Positions 26,232-36,935 of a stretch of DNA of 64,000 nucleotides are shown one piece after another. The notes beneath the pieces were generated by a model, which did not search any database, was not told where the DNA came from, and saw only the letters and a program-made list of their open reading frames with translations. Both the position numbers and the translations under genes were made by a program. Within the stretch, counting starts at the first letter, position 1, and each line of letters begins with the position of its first letter. The stretch comes from Lawsonibacter celer (lineage in GTDB: Bacteria > Bacillota > Clostridia > Oscillospirales > Oscillospiraceae), in the NCBI RefSeq assembly GCF_014281125.1, contig NZ_JACOEA010000002.1, positions 124,001-188,000 of the forward strand, given 5' to 3'.

Positions 26232-27158
26232 TCAAAACAGGTCCTTACGCTTCAGAATCACCGCTACCACCGCAATGGCTGCCCCGGCGATCACAAGCGG
26301 AATCCACCAAAAGCGGTCCAGGGGCAGTCCGGTGACTATATTCATGCCATAGAAGCCGAAGATGATGTTGGGGATGGTCAGCAAGATGGTGATGGAGGTG
26401 AGCACCTTCATAATCACGTTCAGGTTGTTGGAGATAACAGAGGCAAAGGCGTCCATCATACCGGAAATAATAGAGGAGTAAATCTGGGCCATCTCGATGG
26501 CCTGGCGCACCTCGATGAGCACGTCCTCCAGCAGGTCATGATCCTCCTCATAGAGTGTAACAATACGGCCCCGAAGAATCTTCTCCAGGGTGACCTCGTT
26601 GGCCTTCAGCGAGGTATTGAAATAGACCAGGGACTTCTCCAGATCCAGCAGCTGGATCAGCTCCTTGTTGCGCTGGGACTTGTAGAGCTGGCGCTCCATA
26701 TAGTTGTAGATCTTGTCGATCTGCTTCAAATACTGCAGATAGCGTTTCGCCACCTGCAGCAGCATGTAGAGGATGAAGCTGGTGCGCTTTTGGGTCTCCG
26801 CCCCGCGTACCAGGCCGTCCTGCATGTCCTTGAGGATGGAGGACTCCTTCAGGCAGACGGTGATGATATGCTTGCCTGTGACAATAATGCCCAGCGGCAG
26901 GGTGGAGTACTCTACAGCATCCCCCTTCTCCACGGCCGGCAGGTCGATAATAATGAGGGTCTGCCCCTCCTCCGTATCCACACGGGAGGTCTCCTCCTCA
27001 TCCAGGGCGGCCCGAAGGAAGGTCGGCTCTACATTCAGGGTCGCCGCCACAGTGGACAGCTCGTCCTCACTCGGGTTGGTCAGATTCACCCAGCAGCCGT
27101 CCTGAATGGCGTCCAGGCGGCTCATTTTCCCATTCATGGTCTTGTGAATTGAGAGCAA
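26232..27158 (-). CDS. corA: CorA-family divalent cation transporter
   Basis: A 307-residue pentameric magnesium/cobalt channel. The large cytosolic alpha/beta and long-helix domain fills residues 1-240. Two C-terminal membrane helices follow, the first ending in the selectivity motif YGMN (about 270), and a basic KRKDLF tail closes the protein. TTG 27158 is proposed as the start (MLSIHKTMNGKM): AAAGG lies about ten bases upstream and relatives begin at this point. An ATG at 27137 is an alternative with no ribosome site. Confidence 0.88.
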   Translation of the reverse strand: MLSIHKTMNGKMSRLDAIQDGCWVNLTNPSEDELSTVAATLNVEPTFLRAALDEEETSRVDTEEGQTLIIIDLPAVEKGDAVEYSTLPLGIIVTGKHIITVCLKESSILKDMQDGLVRGAETQKRTSFILYMLLQVAKRYLQYLKQIDKIYNYMERQLYKSQRNKELIQLLDLEKSLVYFNTSLKANEVTLEKILRGRIVTLYEEDHDLLEDVLIEVRQAIEMAQIYSSIISGMMDAFASVISNNLNVIMKVLTSITILLTIPNIIFGFYGMNIVTGLPLDRFWWIPLVIAGAAIAVVAVILKRKDLF

Positions 27159-27362
27159 AAAAACCACGCCTTTCCGGCGTGCGGGCGCCCGCCCGATTCC
27201 CGGCAGGGTCACAAAAACCGCACGCGCTCTAGTGTTTGCCGTCCGGCGGGAAATTATCACGGCGGAGAGAAGGGGGCGCGGCCAAAGGAGTTCCCCAGCA
27301 ATTTTCGGCAATTTTCATTATAAGCCAGCCCTGTCCGGTTTGCAAGAAAAGGATTCGTAAAA

Positions 27363-27396
27363 AACGGGCCCGCCCCTCTTTTGAGGCGGGCCCGTT
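27363..27396. terminator. Terminator of ftsZ / end of the dcw cluster
   Basis: Perfect 12-base arms (27363-27374, 27385-27396), with TTTTTTA on the minus strand and TTTTCTCTT on the plus strand. Confidence 0.88.
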
Positions 27397-27401
27397 TTCT
27401 C

Positions 27402-28505
<1,104 letters not shown>

Positions 28506-28554
28506 AACTGCTCCTCCTATGTAAAAGAAATCAATATTCTCTCTATAAAACGAC

Positions 28555-28941
28555 TTATTTTGTGTCCTTGTCCTGCCCTAGAACTACATCTTGTTCTATT
28601 TTATCTCTCTTTGGCTTGGAGGTCAATAGTTCCCGGCGGATTTCCGCAAAGTTTTGGAACATTCTCGTTCCAAAGACCACTACGGCGGCCAAATAGAGGG
28701 GCAGCCCCAGACGCTGACCCAGCCAGGTCAGAAATGCGGCAATGCCGGCGTTGCCCAGGGTGCCGGAGAGAAAGATCTCCAATTTGAATTCTCCCTTGAG
28801 CCGGGATCGAAATCCGCCCAGCGCGGAGTCCAGGGCGGCCAGCAGCCCTGCGGCCACATAGAGCGACCACTGGCTTGGGATGGACCAGGGGAAGAGCAGT
28901 CCCGCGGCCATTCCCACCAAAAGCCCGATCAATTCCAGCAC
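28555..28941 (-). CDS. sbp: Small basic protein family (DUF1290) membrane protein
   Basis: A 128-residue protein with three membrane helices and the conserved [14 protein letters not shown] motif between the first two, matching the Sbp/DUF1290 family found beside ftsZ in Firmicutes. Its function is unknown. GTG 28941 follows GGAG at six bases and lies three bases after the previous stop, so it is translated from the same operon. Confidence 0.88.
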   Translation of the reverse strand: MLELIGLLVGMAAGLLFPWSIPSQWSLYVAAGLLAALDSALGGFRSRLKGEFKLEIFLSGTLGNAGIAAFLTWLGQRLGLPLYLAAVVVFGTRMFQNFAEIRRELLTSKPKRDKIEQDVVLGQDKDTK

Positions 28942-28944
28942 GGC

Positions 28945-29691
28945 TTACTCCCCTCCTTCCACTTCCTGCTCCGGCAGCGCGGTATGGGCGTACCGGAAGT
29001 CAATGGCCCCGTCATATTTGGGCAGAAACAGCTGGTCATTGGCGGTCACCTTTACCGTGATGCCCCACTGCCCCAGCACATCCACCACACCGTTGCGCAT
29101 GGTCAGAGCGTTGTACAGGGTGGCGGAGTCTCCAATCGCCATAATCACATAGGGGGCGGCATGGCGCCTGCCGTTGACCGTAACCACCGCGCCGGTGCAG
29201 CGGATCTCACTGGTGGCCATGATGCGCTCTCCATTGAGGGAAATGGCCTCCGCCCCCGCGGAGCGCAGCTCGTTAATCACCGACATGATATCGCTGTCGT
29301 GAATGATGTAGTCGGCCTCATCTCCCGTGACGTTGACCGCGGTGGAGTCGGTCATCACCACCGTGACCCCCGGCCCCTCCAGATCGGTGAGACCGGCGCT
29401 GACCTCCAGCGCCTCAATCTCATTCTTCAGGGCTTCCTCCGCGCTGCCGGCGGAGCCGGCCTGCTCCCGGTAAGCGGCCAATTCGTTCTGCAGCTGGGTC
29501 AGCTGCTGCTCCAGTCCCTCGTTCTTATCCAGGGACTCGTTATAGAGCTTCTGCAGGGTTTCCAGGCGGGCGGCGCTGGTGTCATCGGTAGCCGCGGTCT
29601 GCCGGACGGTGCGCAGCTGGGCGGTCAGCAGGAAGCCCACCACCGCACATACGACCACCACGGCCAACTCGCCCCTTTTTCGCATTTTCAT
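28945..29691 (-). CDS. DUF881 family protein of the division cluster
   Basis: A 248-residue membrane-anchored protein: an N-terminal helix (8-25), a coiled coil (about 40-100, TLQKLYNESLDKNEGLEQQL), then the DUF881 domain with GPGVTVVMTDS, IHDSDIMSVINELRSAGAEAISLNGERI and APYVIMAIGDS. Found between ftsQ and sbp in many Firmicutes, role unknown. Its ATG overlaps the ftsQ stop (ATGA). Confidence 0.88.
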   Translation of the reverse strand: MKMRKRGELAVVVVCAVVGFLLTAQLRTVRQTAATDDTSAARLETLQKLYNESLDKNEGLEQQLTQLQNELAAYREQAGSAGSAEEALKNEIEALEVSAGLTDLEGPGVTVVMTDSTAVNVTGDEADYIIHDSDIMSVINELRSAGAEAISLNGERIMATSEIRCTGAVVTVNGRRHAAPYVIMAIGDSATLYNALTMRNGVVDVLGQWGITVKVTANDQLFLPKYDGAIDFRYAHTALPEQEVEGGE

Positions 29692-30551
29692 TCTTGATTC
29701 GTATCTCCTTGTTCTGGGGAGGCTTCGGGAGCAGGCTCAGCCGGCTGTATTACAAGAGTTTGATCCGGCAGCCAGCGTTCTGGCAGTAGATGGGCCTGGT
29801 CCTCCCCGTAAGTCAGGTCCAGCGTGCCCGTGCGGGCCACCCCCTCCTCGTCCATCTTGAGCAGCGTGCACTTGAGGGCATAGGTCTTGCTGGTAAAATC
29901 AGCGTTCATGGGGAATACGACGGTCAGGTCCGCGCCGTAGCCGAAGCGGATCTTGTTGGCCGTCGTCAGGTCGATGAATCCGGTCAGGCTGCCCGTCATC
30001 TCCTCCGCCCGGATGGCGGAGAGCAGTGCAGTCAGCTGATCCAACTTGTCCTGTTCCTCCGCCGCCACCGCCAGGAGCGTTCCCACCGCGGGTGCCAGAG
30101 GCGTCAGCCCCTGGATCAGGGCCTTCCCCTCCGCCAGAGACGCGTCTCCCCGCTCCAGGAGCTTCCCACGGGCATCCAGCAGCCAGTATTCCCCTCCGCT
30201 CTGGATTGCGGCCACAGCGCTGGTCTCCGTCACGCAGATCAGCAGGGTATCGGGAAATTTACGGCTGATGGCCGCCTCATCCACATAGGGCAGGGAGCGC
30301 ACGATATCCGCTCCCATCTGAATTTTATTGAGCCGAAACAGGTTGTCCCCCTGTTTGACGCCGGCGGCTGCAATGATTTCCTCCTCCGTGTACCGGGACT
30401 GGCCGGACACCACCACTGTATCCACCCGGAAAAAGACCACGCAGCCCACTAAAATGGCGGCGAAAATGAGCAGGAAGGACAGCAGTTTATAGAGGAAGCC
30501 AAAGCGTCCCCTGTTCCGCCGCCGTCCACGCCTGTTCCGTCTCGCCGCCAT
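29688..30551 (-). CDS. ftsQ: Cell division protein FtsQ/DivIB
   Basis: A 287-residue divisome scaffold protein with a very basic N-terminal tail (RRNRRGRRRNRGR), one membrane helix (about 20-42), a POTRA domain (about 43-115, VDTVVVSGQSRYTEEEII...LPYVDEAAISRKFPDTLLI) and a beta domain, then a Pro/Glu-rich tail. It bridges FtsL/DivIC to the cytosolic ring. It starts about 110 bases after murA and overlaps DUF881. Confidence 0.92.
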   Translation of the reverse strand: MAARRNRRGRRRNRGRFGFLYKLLSFLLIFAAILVGCVVFFRVDTVVVSGQSRYTEEEIIAAAGVKQGDNLFRLNKIQMGADIVRSLPYVDEAAISRKFPDTLLICVTETSAVAAIQSGGEYWLLDARGKLLERGDASLAEGKALIQGLTPLAPAVGTLLAVAAEEQDKLDQLTALLSAIRAEEMTGSLTGFIDLTTANKIRFGYGADLTVVFPMNADFTSKTYALKCTLLKMDEEGVARTGTLDLTYGEDQAHLLPERWLPDQTLVIQPAEPAPEASPEQGDTNQE

Positions 30552-30663
30552 TGCCCGGTCTCCTGTTCTCTGTTTGAGTTTGATCTATGCTACCACAACT
30601 TTTTAAAAAAATCGTTAAGGAAAACTTACAAATTTTTTGCCCCAGGGCGGCCCGGCTCTGCCT

Positions 30664-31917
30664 CTAGAGCTCCTCCCGGCGAATTTCCGCCCCCAGCTTG
30701 CGCAAATCGCCCTCCAGGTTCTGATAACCCCGGTCAATGTGCTGCAGCCCGGTGATGGTGCTCCGGCCCTCCGCCCCCAGGGCGGCCAGGGTCAGGGCCG
30801 CGCCGCCGCGCAGATCGTCGGCCCGTACTGCCGCGCCATGCAGGCGGGGCACGCCGCACACCACGGCCACACGCCCCTCCACCCGGATATCCGCCCCCAT
30901 ACGGGTCAGCTCATCCACATGGCGGTACCGGCTTTCAAAAATATTCTCCACAAAGAGTGTGGTCCCTTCGCTGCGGGACATGGCCGCCATCAAAATGGCC
31001 TGCGCGTCCGTGGGAAACCCCGGATAGGGCGCGGTGCGCACCGGGCGGACTCCCCGCAGAGGCTCCTCACACCGGATGGCAAGACAGTCCCGACCGCTGC
31101 GCACCGCACACCCCGCCTCCGTCAGGACCGCGGTGACGGTGGACAGATGCCTCCAGTCCACGCCCGTAACCTTCACCTGGCCGCCGGCGCAGGCCGCGGC
31201 GGCCAGGTAAGTGGCGGCCACAATCCGGTCCCCCATCACTGTGAACTCGCCGCCGTGGAGCGGCTTTCCCCCCTCCACCGTGATCACAGAGCTGCCGGCC
31301 CCCCGCACCTTGGCGCCCAGGGTCCGCAGGAACTCCTGCAGATCCACAATCTCCGGCTCCCGCGCGGCGTTGGTGATGGTGGTGGTGCCGGCGGCGGCAA
31401 CCGCGGCCAGCATGGCGTTCTCAGTTGCCCCCACACTCGGGATGGAGAGCACCACGTCGCCGCCGGTGAGCGCTCCGGAGCAGGAGAGGCGTCCCCCCTC
31501 CTCCTCCACCGTCCCCCCCAGGGTCCGGATGGCCGCCAGATGCAGGTCAATGGGGCGGGGGCCCAACTCACACCCGCCGGGGGCGCACAGCTGTGCCCGG
31601 CCCATGCGCCCCAGAATGGCTCCCAGAAAGATGACGGAAGAGCGCATCTCCCGCATCAGCGCATCCGGCACGTCCACACCGGCGGGGGCCGAGGCGTCCA
31701 CGCTCACCGTGTCCCCCTCCCAGCGCACGCCGCAGCCCAGATGCCGCAAAATCTCCAGCGAGGCGGCCACATCGGACAGGCGGGGACAGTTGTGGATCAC
31801 ACTCTCTCCGTCTGCCAGAAAGGCGGCCGCTAAAATGGGCAGCACGCTGTTTTTTGCTCCATGTACCCGGACGCTCCCATCCAGGCGCCGTCCGCCTTCC
31901 ACCAAAAAAGCACTCAT
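30664..31917 (-). CDS. murA: UDP-GlcNAc 1-carboxyvinyltransferase
   Basis: A 417-residue enzyme that transfers enolpyruvate from PEP to UDP-GlcNAc, the committed step of peptidoglycan synthesis and the fosfomycin target. The N-terminal GAKNSVLPILAA motif is present. The catalytic cysteine loop reads CAPGGCELGPRPIDLHL, so the fosfomycin-reactive Cys is kept (in GGCELG). ATG 31917 follows GGAGGACGG; an ATG six codons earlier overlaps that site. The position between murG and ftsQ is usual for this group. Confidence 0.95.
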   Translation of the reverse strand: MSAFLVEGGRRLDGSVRVHGAKNSVLPILAAAFLADGESVIHNCPRLSDVAASLEILRHLGCGVRWEGDTVSVDASAPAGVDVPDALMREMRSSVIFLGAILGRMGRAQLCAPGGCELGPRPIDLHLAAIRTLGGTVEEEGGRLSCSGALTGGDVVLSIPSVGATENAMLAAVAAAGTTTITNAAREPEIVDLQEFLRTLGAKVRGAGSSVITVEGGKPLHGGEFTVMGDRIVAATYLAAAACAGGQVKVTGVDWRHLSTVTAVLTEAGCAVRSGRDCLAIRCEEPLRGVRPVRTAPYPGFPTDAQAILMAAMSRSEGTTLFVENIFESRYRHVDELTRMGADIRVEGRVAVVCGVPRLHGAAVRADDLRGGAALTLAALGAEGRSTITGLQHIDRGYQNLEGDLRKLGAEIRREEL

Positions 31918-31986
31918 AAAGTCCGTCCTCCGCATTTTTATGGTTGATTTTAGTCAAACCATACTATGCGCAGGCGCACTTTGGGG

Positions 31987-33114
31987 TTAACAGTGCAGCA
32001 GGTCCTCCAGCGTCCGGTAAATCTGTTCCGCCGCGTCGGGCACGGACACCTCCCGCAGGGCGCGGCCCATGGCCTCCCGTTTCGCCGGACCATTCATCAG
32101 CTCAGAGACCGTGCGCAGCAAAACGTCCGGCTTTCCCGCGCACTCCGCCTCAGGCAGAAGCGCCGCCGCGCCCCGCTGGGCCAGCACCTGGGCGTTTTTG
32201 GTCTGGTGGTCGGCCACCACATTGGGGGAGGGCACCAGCACCGCGGGCTTCGCGATGGCCGTCAGCTCCGCAATAGTGGACGCCCCGGCCCGGCAGAGCA
32301 CTAAGTCGGCGGCCGCCATGACCAGCGGCATGTCGTAGATGTACTCCCGCAGCTCGATTCCGCAGCGCTCCAGGGAGAGACCTTCCCCCTCCAGGGCGTT
32401 GCGCATAGACTTGTAATCCCGGCCAGCGCCGTGGATATGCCGGAACGGCGCGCCCATGCGGCATTCCTCCGCAATCAGCTTGACGGTCAGATCGTTCATG
32501 ACTGTTGCGCCCAGAGAGCCAAAAAAAGAGAGCAGCAGGGGCCGCTCGTCGGTCAGGCCCAGCTTTGCCCGTGCCTCCTTCCGGGTATAGCGGAAAAAGT
32601 CCTCCCGCACCGGCGTTCCGGTCACCACCACTTTTTCCGGGCAGTCGTAGTGGCTGCGGCTCTCCTCAAAGCCTACCATCACCCGATCCACCACCTTGGA
32701 CAGGGCTTTTGTAGTCAGCCCCGGGACGGCGTTGGACTCGTGCACTGCCGTGGGGATGCCCCGCTGTGCGGCGGCCTTCACCACCGGGAAGGAGGCGTAG
32801 CCCCCCGTGCCCACCACCAGATCGGGCCCAAAGCGGTCCAGAATAGCCGCGGCCTGCTTGGCGGACCGGTTCATATTCAGCAGGGTTTTGACATTGTGCC
32901 CAATGGCCGCCGGCGTCAGGGAGCGCTGAAAGTTGGTTATGGTCACCGTCTCAATCTCATAGCCCTCCTTGGGTACCAGCCGGGTCTCCATCCCCCCGTC
33001 GGCCCCCACAAAGAGCACCTGACAGCCGGGGTTGCGGGCCTGGAACATCTGGGCCAGCGCCACGGCCGGGTTTACATGCCCCGCCGTGCCGCCGCAGGTA
33101 AAGAGGATCTTCAT
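31987..33114 (-). CDS. murG: Lipid II synthase MurG
   Basis: A 375-residue GT28 glycosyltransferase that adds GlcNAc to lipid I at the inner membrane face. It shows the first glycine loop CGGTAGHVNPA, the second GTGGYASFPVV, HESNAVPGLTTKAL, and the UDP-binding C-terminal region VLCRAGASTIAELTAI and HQTKNAQ. Full length. Fifteen bases separate it from ftsW. Confidence 0.96.
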   Translation of the reverse strand: MKILFTCGGTAGHVNPAVALAQMFQARNPGCQVLFVGADGGMETRLVPKEGYEIETVTITNFQRSLTPAAIGHNVKTLLNMNRSAKQAAAILDRFGPDLVVGTGGYASFPVVKAAAQRGIPTAVHESNAVPGLTTKALSKVVDRVMVGFEESRSHYDCPEKVVVTGTPVREDFFRYTRKEARAKLGLTDERPLLLSFFGSLGATVMNDLTVKLIAEECRMGAPFRHIHGAGRDYKSMRNALEGEGLSLERCGIELREYIYDMPLVMAAADLVLCRAGASTIAELTAIAKPAVLVPSPNVVADHQTKNAQVLAQRGAAALLPEAECAGKPDVLLRTVSELMNGPAKREAMGRALREVSVPDAAEQIYRTLEDLLHC

Positions 33115-33129
33115 CGTTTCAGCCTCCAG

Positions 33130-34335
33130 TCAGCCCTGTTTCGGGGCCGGAATCTGCCGTGAGACCGACAGGACAATGCCCATTTCCAGCAGCTGTATCA
33201 TCAGCGCCGTACCGCCGTAGCTGAAGAAGGGCAGAGAGATGCCGGTGGTGGGCAGCAGGTTGGTCACCACCGCAATATTCAGGAACACCTGCACCGCCAG
33301 CAGGGTTGTGATACCCACCACCAGCAGCGCGCCGAAGCGGTCGCGGGCGTGGATGGCGATCCAGTATCCCCGGATGATGAGCAGGGCGAAGAGGATCAGC
33401 ACCACCGCCGCGCCCACCAGGCCCAGCTCCTCGCAGACAATGGCAAAAATAAAGTCGTTCTCCGGCTCGGGCAGATAGAGAAATTTCTGGCGGCTCTTTC
33501 CCAGCCCCAGGCCCAGCAGGCCGCCGGAGCCGATGGCGTACAGGGACTGAATGATCTGATAGCCGCCATCCTTGGGATAAGCCCAGGGGTCCTTCCACAC
33601 CAGGATACGCTTGGATTGATAGCCGCTCATCATCAGCACCAACAGGCCGCAGAGTCCGGCGGCCCCGCCGATAAACCAGTAGAGCTTGATGCCCGCGGCA
33701 AAGAGCACCGCCGCCGCGCCTGCCATAATGAGAATGGTGCCCGACATATGGGGCTCCTTCATCATCAGGAACGCGATGATTCCCAGAATGACCACATAGG
33801 GCACCAGCTCCAGCAGGCCGATGCGGTCCAGCAGGCCCGCCACGCCGCTGAGGTAGGAGCGGGGATTGAGCCTTCGCTGCTTTTCCGTATTCCGTTTGGA
33901 GAGCCGGGCAGAGAAATAGAGGATCACGCCCAGCTTGGCGATCTCCGAGGGCTGGAAGCTTCCCACCAGGGGAATGGCAATCCACCTCTGGGCGCCCACG
34001 GTCGTCCGGCCATAGCCGAAGGGAAGCACCAGCACCAGCAAGATAATGGAGATCCCCAGCACAAAGACCGACATCCAGCGCAGGCTCTGGTAGTTGATCT
34101 TGGACGTAATGTACATCACCGCCAGTCCGGCCACGGCAAACAAAGCCTGGCGGACAAAGTAGTAGGTGGGATTGTAGCCCGAGCTCTTGCTGTAAAACGC
34201 GGTAGCGTAAGAGGCGGAGAACACCATAATCACACCGATCCCGGTGAGCAGTACCACCAGCATCAAAAACGGCATATCCACCGGCCCCCGGGCCAGCTGC
34301 TCCTCCATGGTCAGGTCGCGCTTTAATTTCGGCAC
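33130..34335 (-). CDS. ftsW: Lipid II polymerase FtsW (SEDS family)
   Basis: A 401-residue, ten-helix SEDS glycosyltransferase that polymerises lipid II at the septum with its PBP2b/SpoVD partner. It shows GSFQPSEIAKLG, the KEPHMSGTILI region with the catalytic aspartate-loop neighbours, GLGKSRQKFLYLPEPENDFIFA and a final TTGISLPFFSYGGT. It could equally be the sporulation paralogue SpoVE. GTG 34335 is the start: GGAGGTGAG lies upstream, and a longer frame upstream lacks similarity. Confidence 0.93.
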   Translation of the reverse strand: MPKLKRDLTMEEQLARGPVDMPFLMLVVLLTGIGVIMVFSASYATAFYSKSSGYNPTYYFVRQALFAVAGLAVMYITSKINYQSLRWMSVFVLGISIILLVLVLPFGYGRTTVGAQRWIAIPLVGSFQPSEIAKLGVILYFSARLSKRNTEKQRRLNPRSYLSGVAGLLDRIGLLELVPYVVILGIIAFLMMKEPHMSGTILIMAGAAAVLFAAGIKLYWFIGGAAGLCGLLVLMMSGYQSKRILVWKDPWAYPKDGGYQIIQSLYAIGSGGLLGLGLGKSRQKFLYLPEPENDFIFAIVCEELGLVGAAVVLILFALLIIRGYWIAIHARDRFGALLVVGITTLLAVQVFLNIAVVTNLLPTTGISLPFFSYGGTALMIQLLEMGIVLSVSRQIPAPKQG

Positions 34336-34385
34336 AGTCCGCTCACCTCCGCTTCTCTGCCTTTCTCCCTCTGAAAAAAGCCCCT

Positions 34386-35381
34386 TTAGGAAATATACCG
34401 CTCCCACACGCCGGCAAAGGCCAGCAGGCAGGCCAGGGCGGAGACCAGGGTAAACACCGCCACAACCTTCTTTTCCTTCCAGCCGCACATCTCAAAGTGG
34501 TGGTGCAGGGGCGCCATCTTGAAGATCCGCTTGCCATGGGTGGCCTTGAAATAGGCCACCTGGATAATATCGGACAGAGTTTCCGCAATATAGACAATTC
34601 CCACCAGGATCAGAATCAGGGGCATGTCGGCCGCAAAGGCCAGCCCGCACACCATGCCGCCCAGGAAGAGAGAGCCCGTGTCCCCCATAAAGACCTTGGC
34701 GGGGTGGTGGTTAAAGAGCAGGAAGCCCAGCAGACCGCCCAGCAGGGACGCGGAGAGAACACTCAGCTCATCCAGGCCCCAGAGCGCGGTGACGGCGGTA
34801 AAAAACACCGCTACCGGCACGGTCACGCCCGAGGCCAGGCCGTCCACCCCGTCGGTGATGTTCACCGCGTTGACCGTCCCCACCATGACGAAGGCTGCAA
34901 ACACCATATACACGGGCCAGGGCAGAGGAATGGTCACCTGAGCGAATGGAATGTAGAGGTTGGGGGACAGGTACCCCTCGTACCGCAGGAGCACCGTCAT
35001 AAGGACGGCCGCCGCCAGCTGCAGCAGGAACTTCCACCCCGCGGTCAGGCCGGTGTTTTCATGGTGGACCACCTTCATATAGTCGTCCAGAAAGCCGATC
35101 ACCCCAAACACCAGGGCGAACAGGTACACGTACACCGCACCCCGGTCCCCGGCTGCGATCTCCCGCCACCCCAGCGCCGCTGCGGTGACGGCAATTGCCA
35201 GGACAAACATGAGCCCGCCCATGGTGGGCGTCCCCTGCTTGGACATGTGCCACGCGGGGCCGATCTCCTTAATGGACTGCCCGGCCTTCAGCCGCCTGAG
35301 CGCGGGAATCAGAAACGTTCCGATCAGGGCGGTGAGGGCGAAGCTCACGGCTGTGCTGATCGCTGCCAGTACAAACATCAT
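34386..35381 (-). CDS. mraY: Phospho-MurNAc-pentapeptide translocase
   Basis: A 331-residue, ten-helix enzyme that makes lipid I from UDP-MurNAc-pentapeptide and undecaprenyl phosphate. Family motifs are DDYMKV, NAVNITDGVDGLASG, MGDTGSLFLGG and the magnesium-site KMAPLHHHFE. GGAGGTTCC precedes ATG 35381. Its own promoter lies upstream, inside the dcw cluster. Confidence 0.96.
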   Translation of the reverse strand: MMFVLAAISTAVSFALTALIGTFLIPALRRLKAGQSIKEIGPAWHMSKQGTPTMGGLMFVLAIAVTAAALGWREIAAGDRGAVYVYLFALVFGVIGFLDDYMKVVHHENTGLTAGWKFLLQLAAAVLMTVLLRYEGYLSPNLYIPFAQVTIPLPWPVYMVFAAFVMVGTVNAVNITDGVDGLASGVTVPVAVFFTAVTALWGLDELSVLSASLLGGLLGFLLFNHHPAKVFMGDTGSLFLGGMVCGLAFAADMPLILILVGIVYIAETLSDIIQVAYFKATHGKRIFKMAPLHHHFEMCGWKEKKVVAVFTLVSALACLLAFAGVWERYIS

Positions 35382-35441
35382 CTTTTGGAACCTCCAGCTT
35401 TTTCACGGAACATCCGCTATTTTCCACTTGCACAAGCAGGT

Positions 35442-35470
35442 ATTGTACCATAGCCGCCTGGAATTGGCAA
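35442..35470 (-). promoter_or_regulatory. Internal dcw promoter before mraY
   Basis: On the minus strand TTGCCA (35465-35470), a 17-base spacer and TACAAT (35442-35447), about 60 bases before mraY. It would give mraY-ftsW-murG-murA expression independent of the mraZ promoter. Confidence 0.65.
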
Positions 35471-35492
35471 CCTCAAACCCCGTCCGGCCCGC

Positions 35493-36935
35493 TCATGCTC
35501 CGCCGAAATAGTCCGCCACAATTTCCCGCTCGTCCATGTGCAGCTTTTCTCCGTTTACTTCCTGATACGTCTCATGACCCTTCCCGGCCAGCAGCACCAC
35601 GTCCCCCGCTTTCGCCAGGCTCAGGGCCAGGCGGATGGCGGCGCGCCGGTCCGGCTCCACCAGCACCTGCGCTTCGGCCCCCTCCATCCCGGAGCAGATC
35701 TCCTCCAGAATCGTCTGGGGCGGCTCGGTGCGCGGATTGTCGGAGGTGACCACCGCCACATCCGCCAGCGCCCCTGCCAGCGCCCCCATGACCGGCCGCT
35801 TGGTGCGGTCCCGGTCGCCCCCGCACCCGAACAGGCAGATCACCCGGCCCGGGGTAAAGTCCCGGACGGTAGTAAGAATATTTTCCAGCGCGTCCGGGGT
35901 GTGGGCATAGTCAATGATAACGGTGTACTCCGCCGGAACAGGAACCACCTCAATGCGCCCCTTGACCCCCTTTGCCCCGGAAAGGGCCCGGGCCATGGCG
36001 TCCAGCGGCAGGCCCAGCGCCAGTCCGCAGGCGAGCACCCCCAGGGCATTGTAGATGGTAAAACCACCGGGGATGGGCAGGCCCACCCGGGTAATCGCTC
36101 CCCGGGTCACCGCCTCAAATTCCACCTTTCCTGGAAAAAGCCGGATATTTTTGGCCGTCAGGTCCGCCGCGTCCTTATTTTCCGAATAGGTCACCACAGG
36201 GCAGGTGACCTGCCCTGCAAAATAACACCCGGCCTCGTCGTCCAGATTCAATATGGCTGTCCTGCTCTGTTGAAACAGAAGCCCCTTGGCCTGCCGGTAG
36301 GCCTCCATGGTGCCGTGAAAATCCAGGTGATCCTGGGTCAGATTCGTAAAAATACCGGCGGCAAAGGAGATGCCCGCCACCCGGCACAGCGCCAGGGCGT
36401 GGGAGGAGACCTCCATCACCACATGGGTGCAGCCCGCGTCCGCCATCTCCCGCAGAAGCTTCTGCACCTCCCAGGACTCAGGGGTGGTGCGGTACGCGGG
36501 AAAGCACTTCTCCCCGATCAGATTCTGATTGGTTCCGATCAGGCCCACCCGAGCGCCCGCCGCCCCCTCCAGCATGGCCTTGAGCAGATAGGTGGTGGTG
36601 GTTTTCCCATTGGTACCAGTGACACCCAAGATGGTCATCTCCTCCGCCGGGTGTCCAAACCAGTTGGCGGAAATCAGCGCCAAGGCCTCCCGCGGATCCT
36701 CTGCCACCAGCCAGGGGCCGGGGCCGTCCGGCGGGGTTTGACAGAGCACCGCCGCCGCGCCGCGCTCTAGGGCCTCCCGGATAAAACGGTGTCCGTCGGT
36801 CTTATACCCCGGCAGAGCCGCAAAGAGGCAGCCGGGGGTCATCTCCCGGGTGTCATAGCATATTCCTGAAATTTCCATTTCGTGGACGTATTGGGCGCTC
36901 AGCGCCACCCCGTCCAACAGACTTTCCAGCCGCAA
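35493..36935 (-). CDS. murE: UDP-MurNAc-tripeptide synthetase (meso-DAP type)
   Basis: A 480-residue Mur ligase that adds the third stem-peptide residue. ATP loop GVTGTNGKTTTTYLL, the substrate motif DYAHTPDALENIL and the specificity motif SDNPRTEPP are visible; DNPR marks ligases that accept meso-diaminopimelate, matching lysA in this window. TTG 36935 is proposed (MRLESLLDG): GGGGTGAG lies just upstream and family similarity starts there. The longer frame upstream runs through a hairpin-rich non-coding spacer. Confidence 0.93.
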   Translation of the reverse strand: MRLESLLDGVALSAQYVHEMEISGICYDTREMTPGCLFAALPGYKTDGHRFIREALERGAAAVLCQTPPDGPGPWLVAEDPREALALISANWFGHPAEEMTILGVTGTNGKTTTTYLLKAMLEGAAGARVGLIGTNQNLIGEKCFPAYRTTPESWEVQKLLREMADAGCTHVVMEVSSHALALCRVAGISFAAGIFTNLTQDHLDFHGTMEAYRQAKGLLFQQSRTAILNLDDEAGCYFAGQVTCPVVTYSENKDAADLTAKNIRLFPGKVEFEAVTRGAITRVGLPIPGGFTIYNALGVLACGLALGLPLDAMARALSGAKGVKGRIEVVPVPAEYTVIIDYAHTPDALENILTTVRDFTPGRVICLFGCGGDRDRTKRPVMGALAGALADVAVVTSDNPRTEPPQTILEEICSGMEGAEAQVLVEPDRRAAIRLALSLAKAGDVVLLAGKGHETYQEVNGEKLHMDEREIVADYFGGA